Notes: a model not told the origin generated them from the sequence alone. A stretch of 64,000 bases of DNA from Achromobacter aloeverae (GCF_004121055.1 NZ_PYAL01000007.1:310001-374000); one strand, 5' to 3'. Shown: positions 52,331-62,040, counted from the first letter of the stretch. Translations and numbers: made by a program.

Positions 52331-53269
52331 ATGTGGCAACCCTCGCAACGCTACCCCGACCCAGCCATCCGCGTGCTGGACCACCGCTTCGAGAAATACC
52401 ATCTGGCGTCCACCGCCGTCGAACGGCTGGCGACCGGATGCCGCTGGGCCGAGGGACCCGTGTGGTTTGGCGATGGCCGCTACCTGCTCTGGAGCGACAT
52501 CCCGAACGACCGCATCCTGCGCTGGGACGAGATCGGCAACAGCGTCCAGGTGTACCGTTCGCCGTCCAATCACGCCAACGGCAACACCCGCGACCGGCAG
52601 GGACGGCTCATCACCTGCGAACATCGTGGGCGGCGCGTCACGCGCACGGAGCACGATGGCCGCATCGCGGTGCTGGCGGACCGCCACGACGGCAAGCCCC
52701 TGAACTCGCCCAACGACGTCGTCGTCAAATCGGATGGCTCCATCTGGTTCACGGACCCGCCCTTCGGCATCGTCGGCTACTACCAGGGCGAGCCGGCGGT
52801 GCAGGAACTGCCCGGCAATGTCTATCGCATCGATGGCGTGACCGGCGAACTCACCGTCGTGGCCGAAGGCATCAACGGCCCGAACGGCCTCGCGTTCTCT
52901 CCCGACGAAAAGCGGCTGTACATCGTCGAATCGCGCGCGCGGCCGCGCAACATCGTCGTCCTGCGGGTCAGCGACGACGGGCGAGGCCTGTCCCGGCCCG
53001 AGGTCCTGATCGATGCGGGCCCCGGCACGCCGGACGGCTTGCGGGTCGACGTGGACGGCAATCTCTGGTGCGGCTGGGGCATGGGCACGGAGGAACTGGA
53101 CGGCGTGCGGGTATTCACGCCGGAGGGCGATGCCATCGGCCACATCGCCTTGCCCGAACGCTGCGCGAACCTGTGCTTCGGCGGCCTGCATCGCACCCGG
53201 CTGTTCATGGCGTCCTGCACGTCCATTTATTCGTTGTACGTGAATACCCAGGGTGTCGCCGGCGGCTGA
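52331..53269 (+). CDS. SMP-30/gluconolactonase-family protein
   Basis: A 312-residue six-bladed beta-propeller lactonase. Metal-ligand positions are recognisable: Glu in RWAEGPVWFGDGR, Asn in SPNDVVVKSDGSIWFTDP, Asn in GPNGLAFSPDEKRLY and Asp in PDGLRVDVDGNLWCGWG. It opens sugar lactones such as gluconolactone or xylonolactone; no signal peptide is visible, so it acts in the cytoplasm. It lies 24 bp after the amidohydrolase gene and 33 bp before a Bug gene in the same operon. Confidence 0.92.
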   Translation: MWQPSQRYPDPAIRVLDHRFEKYHLASTAVERLATGCRWAEGPVWFGDGRYLLWSDIPNDRILRWDEIGNSVQVYRSPSNHANGNTRDRQGRLITCEHRGRRVTRTEHDGRIAVLADRHDGKPLNSPNDVVVKSDGSIWFTDPPFGIVGYYQGEPAVQELPGNVYRIDGVTGELTVVAEGINGPNGLAFSPDEKRLYIVESRARPRNIVVLRVSDDGRGLSRPEVLIDAGPGTPDGLRVDVDGNLWCGWGMGTEELDGVRVFTPEGDAIGHIALPERCANLCFGGLHRTRLFMASCTSIYSLYVNTQGVAGG

Positions 53270-53302
53270 GCCGCCGCGCGCCTTGCCTGGAGGAGATACG
53301 AC

Positions 53303-54268
53303 ATGAAGAAGAATATCCGCCGCGCCATGCTGGCAGGCGCCATGATGGCCGGGCTGGCAGCCGCCGCCAGCCACGCCGCGCAACCCGTGCGGCTGGTGGT
53401 GGCCTTTCCGCCTGGCGGTCCGGCCGACACGCTGGCCCGCGTCCTGGCCAGGGAACTGGCCGACGACTTGAAGGAATCGGTCATCGTGGAGAACAAGCCG
53501 GGCGCCAACGGAGCCATCGCCATTACGTATGTGATGCGCGGCCCGGCCGACGGCAGCGTGCTGTTCCTCAGCTCGGCGGGCGCCATCGCCATCAATCCTT
53601 CCCTGTATCCCAGCCTGCCGTACAAGCCGCTGGAAGACCTGGCGCCCATTTCCCTGGTGGTGCACACGCCGGAGGTGCTGGTGGTCGCGCCCGGCAATCC
53701 CGCGCGCTCCGCCGCGGACTTCGTGGCCGCGTCGCGCCAGCAGGCCAAGCCGGCCAACCTTGCCTCCTCCGGCATCGGCAGCATGCCGCACATGGCCATC
53801 GAGCTGTTCAAGCAGCAGACCAAGGTGGGCTTCCTGCATGTTGCCTACAAGGGCGCTGCGCCCGCCATCTCCGGCACCATAGGCGGCCACGTGGACGGTT
53901 TCTTCGGCGACGTTTCGGGACTGATGCCCTTCATCGGCGACAAGCAGCTCAGGGCGATCGGCGTCGCGGCCCCGCGGCGCCTGAAGGCCCTGCCCGACGT
54001 GCCCACCCTGGCGGAGCAAGGCATACCGAACGTCGAGGCCAGCAACTGGTACGGCGTCTTCGGCCCGAAAGGCATGTCGCCGGAACGGGTGGCCAGCCTC
54101 AACGCGGCGGTGGGTCGCGCCTTGACCGCCAAGGCGCTGGTCGACAACCTGGCCACGCAGGGTGTCGAGCCCACCGGATCGACGCCCCAGGCGTTCCGCG
54201 AGCTGATCCAGCGCGACACGGAGAAATGGGCCAAGGTCATCAAGGACGGCAAGATCAAGGCGGAGTGA
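53303..54268 (+). CDS. Bug-family periplasmic solute-binding protein
   Basis: A 321-residue binding protein and the last gene of the six-gene run. Signal peptide ends near SHAA. Landmarks: PVRLVVAFPPGGPADTLAR, VIVENKPGANGAIAITYV, ANLASSGIGSMPHMA and VAYKGAAPAISGTIGG. GAGGAGA precedes the ATG. Two Bug genes in one operon, here and at 49027, suggest receptors for two related substrates. The LysR gene downstream is convergent. Confidence 0.92.
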   Translation: MKKNIRRAMLAGAMMAGLAAAASHAAQPVRLVVAFPPGGPADTLARVLARELADDLKESVIVENKPGANGAIAITYVMRGPADGSVLFLSSAGAIAINPSLYPSLPYKPLEDLAPISLVVHTPEVLVVAPGNPARSAADFVAASRQQAKPANLASSGIGSMPHMAIELFKQQTKVGFLHVAYKGAAPAISGTIGGHVDGFFGDVSGLMPFIGDKQLRAIGVAAPRRLKALPDVPTLAEQGIPNVEASNWYGVFGPKGMSPERVASLNAAVGRALTAKALVDNLATQGVEPTGSTPQAFRELIQRDTEKWAKVIKDGKIKAE

Positions 54269-54325
54269 CCCGCCGCGCGCCAGGCAATTGACGATCCGGG
54301 ACCGGAAAACGACATGCGTCCGCGC

Positions 54326-55249
54326 CTAGCCCGCGGCAAGCGGTCCGGCCCCCATCAGCGCCGGAATCCGCGCGGCCAGCGCATCGATGGCCGCGCGGGT
54401 CTTGCAGCGCAGGTGGCGGGCCCGCGGCCAGACCGCGTGGATCTCCTGCGGCTGGATGGTGGTGTTCTCCAGCACCTGCACCAGCGCTCCGCGCTGGACA
54501 TAGCGCGCCAGCAGCCAGGCGGGCATCCAGGCGAGACCCAGGCCGTCGGCGGCCGCGTTGGCGATGGCCTGGATATCGTCCATGCTGATCTGCGCCGGCA
54601 CGTCCACCCGGCGCGCGCGCCCGTCGGCATCGCGCAGCGTCCATGCCGCGGTCGCCCCGCCATGCGAATAGGCGATGCGCACGTGGCCTTCCAGGTCGCC
54701 GACATCGCGCGGGGCGCCATGGCGCGCCAGGTAGGCCGGCGACGCGCCTATGCCCGTGTGCTGCGTGCCCAGGCGCCGCGCCGCCAGGGTGCTGCTGTCT
54801 TCCAGCGCGCCGATACGGATGGCCAGGTCGAAACCTTCCTCGATAAGATCCACGTAGCGGTCGCTGAAGGACAGGTCGACGTGCAGCCGTGGGTGCTGGC
54901 GCGCCAGGTCCAGCAGCACGGGCGCGACGCACAGCTGCCCGAATGCCTCGGGCACGCTGACGCGCAGCCGGCCGCTGGGCGCCATGCGCCCGCTGTCCAG
55001 GTCGGCTTCGCCCGCGTCCAGTTCGGCGAGCGCGCGCACGCAGCGTTCGTAATAGGCCTGGCCCTCGGCGGTCAGCGCCTGGTTGCGCGTGTTGCGCTGG
55101 ATGAGCCGCACGCCCAGCCTGGCCTCCAGCCGGGCGATGGCCTTGCCGACCGCCGAGCGGGTCAGGTCCAGCCGCGCCGCGGCGGGGGCGAATCCACCGG
55201 TTTCCACCACCTGCACGAAGGTGGTGACGCCGTCCAGTTTGTCGATCAT
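54326..55249 (-). CDS. LysR-family transcriptional regulator
   Basis: A 307-residue LysR regulator of the CrgA-like group: DKLDGVTTFVQVVETGGFA, LTRSAVGKAIARLEARLG, RNTRNQALTAEG, then DVDLSFSDRYVDLIEEGFDL-type effector-domain features. ATG at 55249. It is divergent from the DHA2 pump gene, and the 211-bp gap is full of inverted repeats. This layout, LysR beside an MFS pump, is common where the regulator controls the pump. Confidence 0.92.
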   Translation of the reverse strand: MIDKLDGVTTFVQVVETGGFAPAAARLDLTRSAVGKAIARLEARLGVRLIQRNTRNQALTAEGQAYYERCVRALAELDAGEADLDSGRMAPSGRLRVSVPEAFGQLCVAPVLLDLARQHPRLHVDLSFSDRYVDLIEEGFDLAIRIGALEDSSTLAARRLGTQHTGIGASPAYLARHGAPRDVGDLEGHVRIAYSHGGATAAWTLRDADGRARRVDVPAQISMDDIQAIANAAADGLGLAWMPAWLLARYVQRGALVQVLENTTIQPQEIHAVWPRARHLRCKTRAAIDALAARIPALMGAGPLAAG

Positions 55250-55304
55250 GGCACCGCCGATAGGCGTCCCGGTGGGGCTCGCCTGGGTCTGTATCGGACT
55301 CCCG

Positions 55305-55377
55305 TTGGATCCGAATTGGATCCTTACAGGATCAATAGCTAGGAATATATCTAGCCAATCTGGGAATTTTATTCCCA
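55305..55377. promoter_or_regulatory. Operator-like repeats between LysR and MFS genes
   Basis: A direct repeat TTGGATCC at 55305-55312 and 55316-55323, an inverted repeat GCTAG-N8-CTAGC at 55338-55355, and TGGGAAT-TTT-ATTCCCA at 55361-55377. The stretch is AT-rich against its surroundings. These are good candidates for LysR binding and the divergent promoters. Confidence 0.6.
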
Positions 55378-55460
55378 TAAACTCCGTTCGTCGCGTCCTC
55401 GCCAGGAGCTCACGCCTTTTCCAGGAGCTGGACGCCTTTCCCTTACGGAGTGACAGCACC

Positions 55461-57038
55461 ATGCAGGCCCGCGAAATCGACGTTCCCGCCACGGCCCCCA
55501 CGGATCCCCGCCCTCGGCCCGCGTCGCGCGGCGCCTTCTCGCTCCGCGACCGCCTTGCCCTGCTGGCGGTGTGCCTGGCCGCCTTGATGTCCGGCCTGGA
55601 GATTTCCAGCGTGCCGGTAGTCCTGCCCATCCTGGAGCACACGCTGCAGGGCAGCTTCCAGGGCATGCAATGGATCATGAACGGCTACACCATCGCCTGC
55701 ACCACGGTGCTGATGGCCACCGGCACGCTGGCCGACCGCTATGGCCGCAAGCGCGTGTTCCTCTGCGCGATCGTGCTGTTCGGCGCGTCGTCCCTGCTGT
55801 GCGGCCTGGCCTGGAGCACGCCCCTGCTGATCGCCGCCCGCGTCCTGCAAGGGGCCAGCGGCGGCGCCATGCTGATCTGCCTGGTGGCGGTGCTCTCGCA
55901 CCAGTTCGACCAGCCCGGCGCGCGCGCCAGGGCGTTCGGCGCGTGGGGCATCATCTTCGGCATCGGACTGGGCTTCGGCCCTTTGATCGGCGGCCTCATC
56001 GTCGCCGTCTCCAGTTGGCGCTGGGTGTTCTGGGTGCATGTGTTCGTCGCCGTGCTGACGTGGGCGCTCGCCATGAGCAGCGTGCGCGAATCGCGCGATC
56101 CCCACGCAGGCCGGCTGGACGTCGCGGGTACCGTCACGCTCTCCCTTGCGGTGCTGGGGCTGGCGTACTTCGTGACCCAGGGGGCCGACGCCGGCTTCGA
56201 CAGCGTGCCGGCCCTCGCCGCCCTGGCGGCAAGCGCGATTTCCCTCGTCGCTTTCCTGGCGGCGGAAACGCGCGCCGCGCACCCCATGTTCGACTTCACC
56301 GTATTCCGCGTGCGCAACTTCTCCGGCGCACTGCTGGGCTCGGCGGGCATGAACTTCAGCTTCTGGCCCATGGTCATCTACCTGCCCATCTACTTCCAGG
56401 GCGCCCTGGGCCAGGATGCGGCAACCGCCGGCGCCTCGCTGCTGGCCTACACGCTGCCGACGCTGGTCTTTCCCCCCTTGGGTGAACGCCTGGCGCTGCG
56501 CTATCGGCCGGGCATCGTCATTCCGGCCGGCCTGTTCACCATCGGGCTGGGATTCGCGCTGATGCGCATCGGCAGCGTAACCCCATGGCTGACCGTGCTG
56601 CCGGGCTGCCTGGTGGCCGGCGCCGGACTGGGCTTGACCAACACCCCGGTCACCAACACGTCGACCGGCTCCGTGTCGAGCGCGCGCGCCGGCATGGCGT
56701 CCGGCATGGACATGAGCGCCCGCATGATTTCCCTGTCGGTGAACATCGCCATGATGGGTTTCCTGCTGGTCGCGGGAGTCGCCACCCATCTGCGTACGGC
56801 CTTGCCCGCGCTGCCGGGCGGCGAGGTGGTCCAGGCACTTGCCAGCCGCATCGCCTCGGGCGACGCACGCGAGCTGGCCGTCGTGTCCACCGGCTTGCCG
56901 CCGGCAACGCTGGCGGCGATAGCCCGCGACGCCATCACGCACGGCTTCGGCTGGATCACGCTGTACGGTGCCCTCGCCGTATGGTTGCTCGCCTTGGCCA
57001 GCTACCTGACCATGCGCGGCGCAGGCGCAGGCAAATGA
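55461..57038 (+). CDS. DHA2-family MFS efflux transporter
   Basis: A 525-residue inner-membrane pump with about 14 helices: polar leader of ~28 residues, LMSGLEISSVPVVLPILE, MQWIMNGYTIACTTVLMATG, GTLADRYGRKRVFL (motif A) and GIIFGIGLGFGPLIGGLI (motif C). ATG at 55461 with GGAG upstream. An in-frame extension towards the left overlaps the LysR gene and control region and was rejected. Probably controlled by the divergent LysR protein. Exported compound unknown. Confidence 0.9.
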   Translation: MQAREIDVPATAPTDPRPRPASRGAFSLRDRLALLAVCLAALMSGLEISSVPVVLPILEHTLQGSFQGMQWIMNGYTIACTTVLMATGTLADRYGRKRVFLCAIVLFGASSLLCGLAWSTPLLIAARVLQGASGGAMLICLVAVLSHQFDQPGARARAFGAWGIIFGIGLGFGPLIGGLIVAVSSWRWVFWVHVFVAVLTWALAMSSVRESRDPHAGRLDVAGTVTLSLAVLGLAYFVTQGADAGFDSVPALAALAASAISLVAFLAAETRAAHPMFDFTVFRVRNFSGALLGSAGMNFSFWPMVIYLPIYFQGALGQDAATAGASLLAYTLPTLVFPPLGERLALRYRPGIVIPAGLFTIGLGFALMRIGSVTPWLTVLPGCLVAGAGLGLTNTPVTNTSTGSVSSARAGMASGMDMSARMISLSVNIAMMGFLLVAGVATHLRTALPALPGGEVVQALASRIASGDARELAVVSTGLPPATLAAIARDAITHGFGWITLYGALAVWLLALASYLTMRGAGAGK

Positions 57039-57176
57039 TCCGCGCAGGCAGAGGCCGGCGAAATACGGCAAAATCGCGCAATACGGTGTTGCACTCTTTG
57101 CAAGCCCGTCCACCACCGCTCAGATTCAGCCCCGACCCGGGCTAACCCCCCGGCCCCACGCCACCATCCGCCCCTC

Positions 57177-58058
57177 ATGCGCCGCGCCACGCTGTTACCG
57201 CTCCTGTCCGTCCTCGGCTCCGTGATCTTTCTCGCGCTGGGCACCTCCTGGGCCAAGCACACGCTTTTTCCACTGGTCGGGGCGCAGGGCACGACGGCCG
57301 TGCGGGTCGGCTTCTCGGCCCTGATCCTGCTGCTGCTGTGGCGCCCGTGGCGCTGGCCCCTGCGCGCACGCGACGCGCGCAGGGTGGCCTATTACGGCGC
57401 GGCGCTCGGCGCGATGAATCTTTGCTTCTACATGGCCTTGCGCACCATTCCCTTCGGCGTGGCGGTGGCCATCGAATTCTCCGGCCCCTTGCTGGTGGCC
57501 TTGCTCGCGTCCCGCCGTCCGCTGGATTTCGTCTGGGTGCTGCTCGCCATCGTCGGCCTGGGCCTGCTGCTGCCCATGGTGAACAACGTCAGCACCCTGG
57601 ACCGCACCGGCGTCATGTTCGCCCTCGCGGCAGCCGCGCTTTGGGCCACGTACATCCTCAACGGCAAGCGCGTGGGGCATTTGCACGCCGGGCATTCGGT
57701 GTCGCTGGGCCTGACGGTCGCCGCCCTCGTCGTCGTTCCCATCGGCGCGGCGCAGGCCGGCACGGCCCTGCTGTCGCCCACGGTGCTCCTGGTCGGCCTG
57801 TGCGTGGCCGCCCTCTCCAGCGCGATTCCCATGTCGCTGGAAATGGTGGCGCTCAAGCGCCTGCCCAAGCAGGCTTTCGGCATCATGCTCAGCATGGAGC
57901 CCGCGGCGGCGGCGCTGCTGGCCCTGCTCATGCTGGATGAACATCTCAGCACGACCCAATGGCTGGCCATCGGCCTGATCATGGCGGCGTCCATGGGCAC
58001 CGCCCTCACGTCGCAGCGGTCGCCGGTCACCCCGGCGGCGGCTTCGCTACAAGGGTAG
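57177..58058 (+). CDS. EamA-family exporter, RhtA-like
   Basis: A 293-residue inner-membrane protein with ten helices in two EamA halves. It resembles RhtA, the threonine/homoserine exporter: MNLCFYMALRTIPFGVAVAI, EFSGPLLVALLASRRPLDF and LPKQAFGIMLSMEPAAAALL are typical. The ATG at 57177 follows a 138-bp gap after the MFS gene and has no strong ribosome site. The 3' end overlaps the convergent acyltransferase gene by 32 bp. Confidence 0.87.
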   Translation: MRRATLLPLLSVLGSVIFLALGTSWAKHTLFPLVGAQGTTAVRVGFSALILLLLWRPWRWPLRARDARRVAYYGAALGAMNLCFYMALRTIPFGVAVAIEFSGPLLVALLASRRPLDFVWVLLAIVGLGLLLPMVNNVSTLDRTGVMFALAAAALWATYILNGKRVGHLHAGHSVSLGLTVAALVVVPIGAAQAGTALLSPTVLLVGLCVAALSSAIPMSLEMVALKRLPKQAFGIMLSMEPAAAALLALLMLDEHLSTTQWLAIGLIMAASMGTALTSQRSPVTPAAASLQG

Positions 58059-59235
58059 CGCTGCGCCTGCGCGGGTCGCCGCTGCGCAGCGCCAGCGCGC
58101 CCCGCAGGTATCGCTGCGCGGGCTTCTCGATCCAGCGATAGCAGGCAGCCGCCAGCAGCAGGCTGGTTCCCAGCATCAGCGCCAGCAACCACAGCGACGT
58201 ACCGGAGGACAGCGCATGGCGGTCCTGGATATGCAGCCCCCGCGACAGCACTTCGCTGGCCGCATGCTGCACCAGGCCATGGATCAGGTACAAGGCGTAC
58301 GAGACCTCGCCCAGCCAGACCAGCGGACTGCTGTTCAGCCATGCCCCGATCCGGCTGCGGTTGGACACCACCGCCATCAACAATCCCGCGAACAGCAGGA
58401 TCGCCATCAGGTCCGGCCCCTTGGCATGCAGCGTCAACAGCAGCGCGGCCAGCAGGCCTATCGCCACCGCGTCGCCGGACAACAGCGCGGCGCGCGCCGG
58501 CGACAGGTAGGCGCGATAGAGCAGCGTGCCGAGCAGGAATTCCGGCAGGCAGCGCAACAAGGTGGTGGGCCCGTCCCATTGGTTGAAATCGTCGCCGGTC
58601 CACCATGCCAATCCGGCCAGGATCGTGCACATGGCCAGCGCCAGCAAGGCCTGCGTTCGCGGACTGGCCCGCCATACCCACGCCAGCACGAAGGGGAAGG
58701 CCAGGTACGCCATGAACTCCAGGCTGATGGACCACGCCGCGTAGTTCCAGCTCAAGGTGCTGGCATGCAGGCCCTGCAGCATGAAAAGATTGGCGACCAG
58801 CGCCAGCAGGGATCGGACGCCTGTGACGGGGATGCCCGACAGGGGGCCGCCGGAGGCGTACTCCACGGCGCAGACCGCCAGCGCCAGCGCCACGAACAAC
58901 CCCAGCACGGCGAGGTGCAGCGGATACAGGCGCGCGATCCGCGCCGACAGGAAGGCCCAATAGCCGCGCTTGTCGACCTGGCGCGAGAACGTTTCGCGAT
59001 AGACGTGCGCCATCACGAAACCGCTCAGCAGGAAGAACAGGTCCACCGCCAGGTATCCCTTGTTCAGCAGGGCCGTATGCCTGTCCGGCCGCATCGCGGG
59101 AAAATAAAGCACGCCGTAGTGATAGAGCACCACCCAGACGGCGGCGATGCCGCGCAGTGGCGTCAGTGAAGGCAGGTGGGAGACGCGCCGGCCTGGCGCC
59201 GACGGCGGATTATCCAATCGCCCGGCCGCTCCCAC
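58027..59235 (-). CDS. Acyltransferase 3 (OafA-type) membrane protein
   Basis: A 402-residue multi-pass acyltransferase, second of its kind in the window. Signature segments: LTPLRGIAAVWVVLYHYG, KGYLAVDLFFLLSGFVMAHVY, RLYPLHLAVLG and NYAAWSISLEFMAYLAFPFVL. The start used is a GTG at 59235 with GGAGGA 12 nt upstream. It should acylate a sugar of lipopolysaccharide, capsule or a similar polymer; no surface polysaccharide genes adjoin. Confidence 0.85.
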   Translation of the reverse strand: MGAAGRLDNPPSAPGRRVSHLPSLTPLRGIAAVWVVLYHYGVLYFPAMRPDRHTALLNKGYLAVDLFFLLSGFVMAHVYRETFSRQVDKRGYWAFLSARIARLYPLHLAVLGLFVALALAVCAVEYASGGPLSGIPVTGVRSLLALVANLFMLQGLHASTLSWNYAAWSISLEFMAYLAFPFVLAWVWRASPRTQALLALAMCTILAGLAWWTGDDFNQWDGPTTLLRCLPEFLLGTLLYRAYLSPARAALLSGDAVAIGLLAALLLTLHAKGPDLMAILLFAGLLMAVVSNRSRIGAWLNSSPLVWLGEVSYALYLIHGLVQHAASEVLSRGLHIQDRHALSSGTSLWLLALMLGTSLLLAAACYRWIEKPAQRYLRGALALRSGDPRRRSATLVAKPPPG

Positions 59236-59633
59236 GGCGTGGGCGTCCTCCGGAGGCGAGGACGATGTTTGCGAGATAGTGCGGTCCGTGATCGCTCGTT
59301 CCTCCTCGATTCAAGTTCCCGGGCAGGCTATCACGCGATGCCGGGGCGGGAGATCTCGATAACTCAAAGGATGTTTCCGTATCTTCCGTCTCTTCCGGGG
59401 CGGCCCAGGACGCGGGGACACCCGATAGCCGTTCTTCGTCAGGGGCGGCCACCTCTGCAGGACGGCTCGTCGCACGGCGGCACCTGTTACGGCTGGTGGC
59501 CGACCCGCCGGCCGCCAACCCTTCGGTTTTACTGAAGAGGGGTTGGACCAAAGTGAATGCCGGGCCGCGCCGAAGGGCGCAGACTCATTGGCGCAGTGCC
59601 ACTGACATGAATAAAAACGACGGAGACTAGCCT
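59236..59633. other. Intergenic region without a convincing gene
   Basis: About 400 bp between the divergent acyltransferase and Bug genes. Open frames here are short and lack ribosome sites or recognisable products. Near the right end an imperfect hairpin has outer arms CCAACCC (59515-59521) and GGGTTGG (59540-59546) with further pairing inside; it may be an operator or leader structure of the Bug gene. Confidence 0.6.
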
Positions 59634-60620
59634 GTGAAATCGATAAGCACCCGCCTTGCGACAGCCTTTCTTGGCATTTCCCTGATATCCGGCGCCGCCT
59701 GCGCGCAGTCCAAGGCCGCGGACAACTATCCCGACCACCCCATCAAGATCGTGGTGGGGTACACCCCCGGGGGCGGCAACGATGTCGCGGCACGCCTGCT
59801 GGCCAAGGAGCTGGCGAGCATCCTGCATGGCAACATCGTGGTCGAGAACCGCCCCGGCGCGGGCACCAACATAGGCGCGGCCTATGTCGCGCGATCGGCG
59901 CCCGATGGCTACACGCTGTCCCTGTCGTCGACGGCCCTGGCCGTGAACAAGACCTTGTATCGCCACCTCGACTACGACGCCGTCAAGGATTTCGAGCCGG
60001 TCGCCCTGTTCGCGGAGGCGCCCAACCTGCTGCTGATCAACCCCAAGCTGCCGGTCAAGTCCGTGTCCGAGTTCATCGCCTATGCCAAGAAGCATCCCGG
60101 CAAGTTGAACTTTTCGTCGGCCGGCAGCGGCAGCACGCAGCACCTGTCCGGCGAGCTGTTCAAGCTCAAGACCGGCATCGAGGCTACCCATGTGCCCTAC
60201 AAGGGCTCGGCGCCCGCATTGACCGCGGTCATCAGCGGCGAGGCCGATTTCAGCTTCATCAACATCCCCAGCTCCAAGCAGCTGATAGAAAGCGGCCAGA
60301 TCCGGGCGTTGGCCATCACGGCCGCCAAGCGCTTCCCGGCCGTGCCGGACATACCGACCATGGCGGAGCAAGGCGTCACGGGCATGGAAGTGGCCACGTG
60401 GTACTCCATCGTCGCCCCCGCCGGCACCCCCACGCCCATCATCGACAAGCTGAACAAGGCCATCAACCAGGCGATGAAGGAACCCGAGCTGCGCCAGCGC
60501 TTCATCGACCTGGGCATGGCGCCGATGGCGGAATCGCCGGCCTTCTTCAAGAAATACCTGGCCGACGAAATAGAACGCTGGCGCGTCATTGTGCAACAAT
60601 CGCATGCATCCGTAGATTGA
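59634..60620 (+). CDS. Bug-family periplasmic solute-binding protein
   Basis: A 328-residue binding protein. GTG start at 59634 with GGAG nine nucleotides upstream. Signal peptide ends near GAACAQS. Landmarks: YPDHPIKIVVGYTPGGGNDVAAR, IVVENRPGAGTNIGAAYVAR, KLNFSSAGSGSTQHL and VPYKGSAPALTAV. It stands apart from catabolic genes, so no ligand can be proposed. The next codirectional gene is an MFS transporter 154 bp away. Confidence 0.92.
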   Translation: MKSISTRLATAFLGISLISGAACAQSKAADNYPDHPIKIVVGYTPGGGNDVAARLLAKELASILHGNIVVENRPGAGTNIGAAYVARSAPDGYTLSLSSTALAVNKTLYRHLDYDAVKDFEPVALFAEAPNLLLINPKLPVKSVSEFIAYAKKHPGKLNFSSAGSGSTQHLSGELFKLKTGIEATHVPYKGSAPALTAVISGEADFSFINIPSSKQLIESGQIRALAITAAKRFPAVPDIPTMAEQGVTGMEVATWYSIVAPAGTPTPIIDKLNKAINQAMKEPELRQRFIDLGMAPMAESPAFFKKYLADEIERWRVIVQQSHASVD

Positions 60621-60774
60621 TAGATGGCCAGGCGGCCCCGGACAGGGGTCCGCGCCGGCCCTGGACGCGCCTCGGCGACACCCGGCCGCACTCGCGCCCA
60701 GTTGTTGAATTCATCGTCCTCCCGATCACGCGCGGCGCACGTTGGTGCGTCCGCGCACCGCGTCCTTGTCATCC

Positions 60775-62040
60775 ATGTCTTCCTCCGACACCCATTCCGC
60801 CGCGCCGCTCACCCCGGGCAGGGAGCGCGCCCTGCTGTGGCTGCTCGCGCTGACCCAGTTCACCATCATCGTCGACTTCATGGTGATGATGCCGCTGGGA
60901 CCGCAGATCATGCATGCCTTCTCCATCACGCCGGCGGCCTTCGCGGCGGCGGTATCGGCCTATTCCTGGTGCGCCGGCATTTCCGGCCTGCTGGCGGCGA
61001 CCTATGTGGACCGGTTCGACCGCCGCACGATGATGCTGGTGGTCTACGCGCTCTTCGCGCTGTCCAACCTGGTCTGCGCGATGGCGACGAACTATCACGC
61101 GCTGCTGCTGTCGCGCGCCTTCGCCGGCCTGACGGGCGGCGTATTGAACTCCGTGCTGCTCGCGATCATCGGCGACGTCATTCCTCCGCAGCGCCGCGGC
61201 GCCGCGATGGGCCTGGTAATGACTTCGTTCTCGCTGGCGGCCGTGGCGGGCGTACCGCTGGGCGTGGTCCTGGGCGCGCACTACGGCTGGAGTTCGCCGT
61301 TCTTCGAACTGGTCCTGCTGTCGGGCCTGATCTGGGCCGGCGCGTGCAAGGTGGTGCCCACCCTGACCGCGCACATCCGCATTCCGCCCGTGCCGCTTTC
61401 CCGGACGCTGCCGGAACTATGGTCCTTGTTGCGCGAGCCGTCGCACGTGCGCGGCTTCATCCTGACGGCCATCGTCATGGGTTCGCACATGCTGATCGTG
61501 CCCTTCATCTCGCCGACCTTCGTGGGCAACCTGGGCGTGGAGCCGGAGAATATCTCGCTGATCTACATGGCGGGCGGCTTCGCCACCTTCTTCACGTCGC
61601 GCCTGGTCGGCAGGCTTTCCGATCGCTACGGCAAGCGCCGGGTATTCCAGGTGGCCGCGCTGTGTTCCCTGCCGCCGGTCCTCTTCATCACGCATCTTCC
61701 ACAGTTGCCGCTGTGGTGCCTGATCGTCCTTTTCCCCTTCTTCATGGTATCGGGAAATTCGCGCATGATTCCGGTCCAGGCGCTGCTGACCACCGTTCCG
61801 GAACCGCGCCGGCGCGGCGCCTTCATGAGCGTGAATTCGGCGGTGCAGCAGATCGCCACGGGCACCGGCGCGTGGATCGGGGGTTTGACGCTGAGCACTT
61901 CCGACACCGGGCGGATTTCCGGCTACGGCGTGAACGGGTGGCTGTGCTGCGCCTGCATCGTCCTTGCGATGTGGTGGATAGGCAGGGTGAGCCCTTACGC
62001 CGCCATGTCCAAAGGGCAGGCCGTTGCGCCCGCGACCTGA
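60775..62040 (+). CDS. DHA1-type MFS transporter
   Basis: A 421-residue, 12-helix inner-membrane transporter of the drug/arabinose-exporter-like group. Landmarks: LTQFTIIVDFMVMMPLGPQI, ATYVDRFDRRTMMLVVY (motif A), LSRAFAGLTGGVLNSVLLAI and SFSLAAVAGVPLGVVLGAHYGW (motif C). The ATG at 60775 is preferred for its usual N-terminus, although no ribosome site is clear; a start up to 33 bp earlier is possible. Function probably export of a small compound. Confidence 0.88.
   Translation: MSSSDTHSAAPLTPGRERALLWLLALTQFTIIVDFMVMMPLGPQIMHAFSITPAAFAAAVSAYSWCAGISGLLAATYVDRFDRRTMMLVVYALFALSNLVCAMATNYHALLLSRAFAGLTGGVLNSVLLAIIGDVIPPQRRGAAMGLVMTSFSLAAVAGVPLGVVLGAHYGWSSPFFELVLLSGLIWAGACKVVPTLTAHIRIPPVPLSRTLPELWSLLREPSHVRGFILTAIVMGSHMLIVPFISPTFVGNLGVEPENISLIYMAGGFATFFTSRLVGRLSDRYGKRRVFQVAALCSLPPVLFITHLPQLPLWCLIVLFPFFMVSGNSRMIPVQALLTTVPEPRRRGAFMSVNSAVQQIATGTGAWIGGLTLSTSDTGRISGYGVNGWLCCACIVLAMWWIGRVSPYAAMSKGQAVAPAT

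Noticed and set aside
51809-54019. A 736-codon frame antisense to the amidohydrolase, SMP-30 and Bug genes
   Set aside because: It crosses three well-supported genes and has no ribosome site or recognisable domain.
59236-59633. Small open frames in the gap before the last Bug gene
   Set aside because: They lack ribosome sites, recognisable products and consistent codon use.
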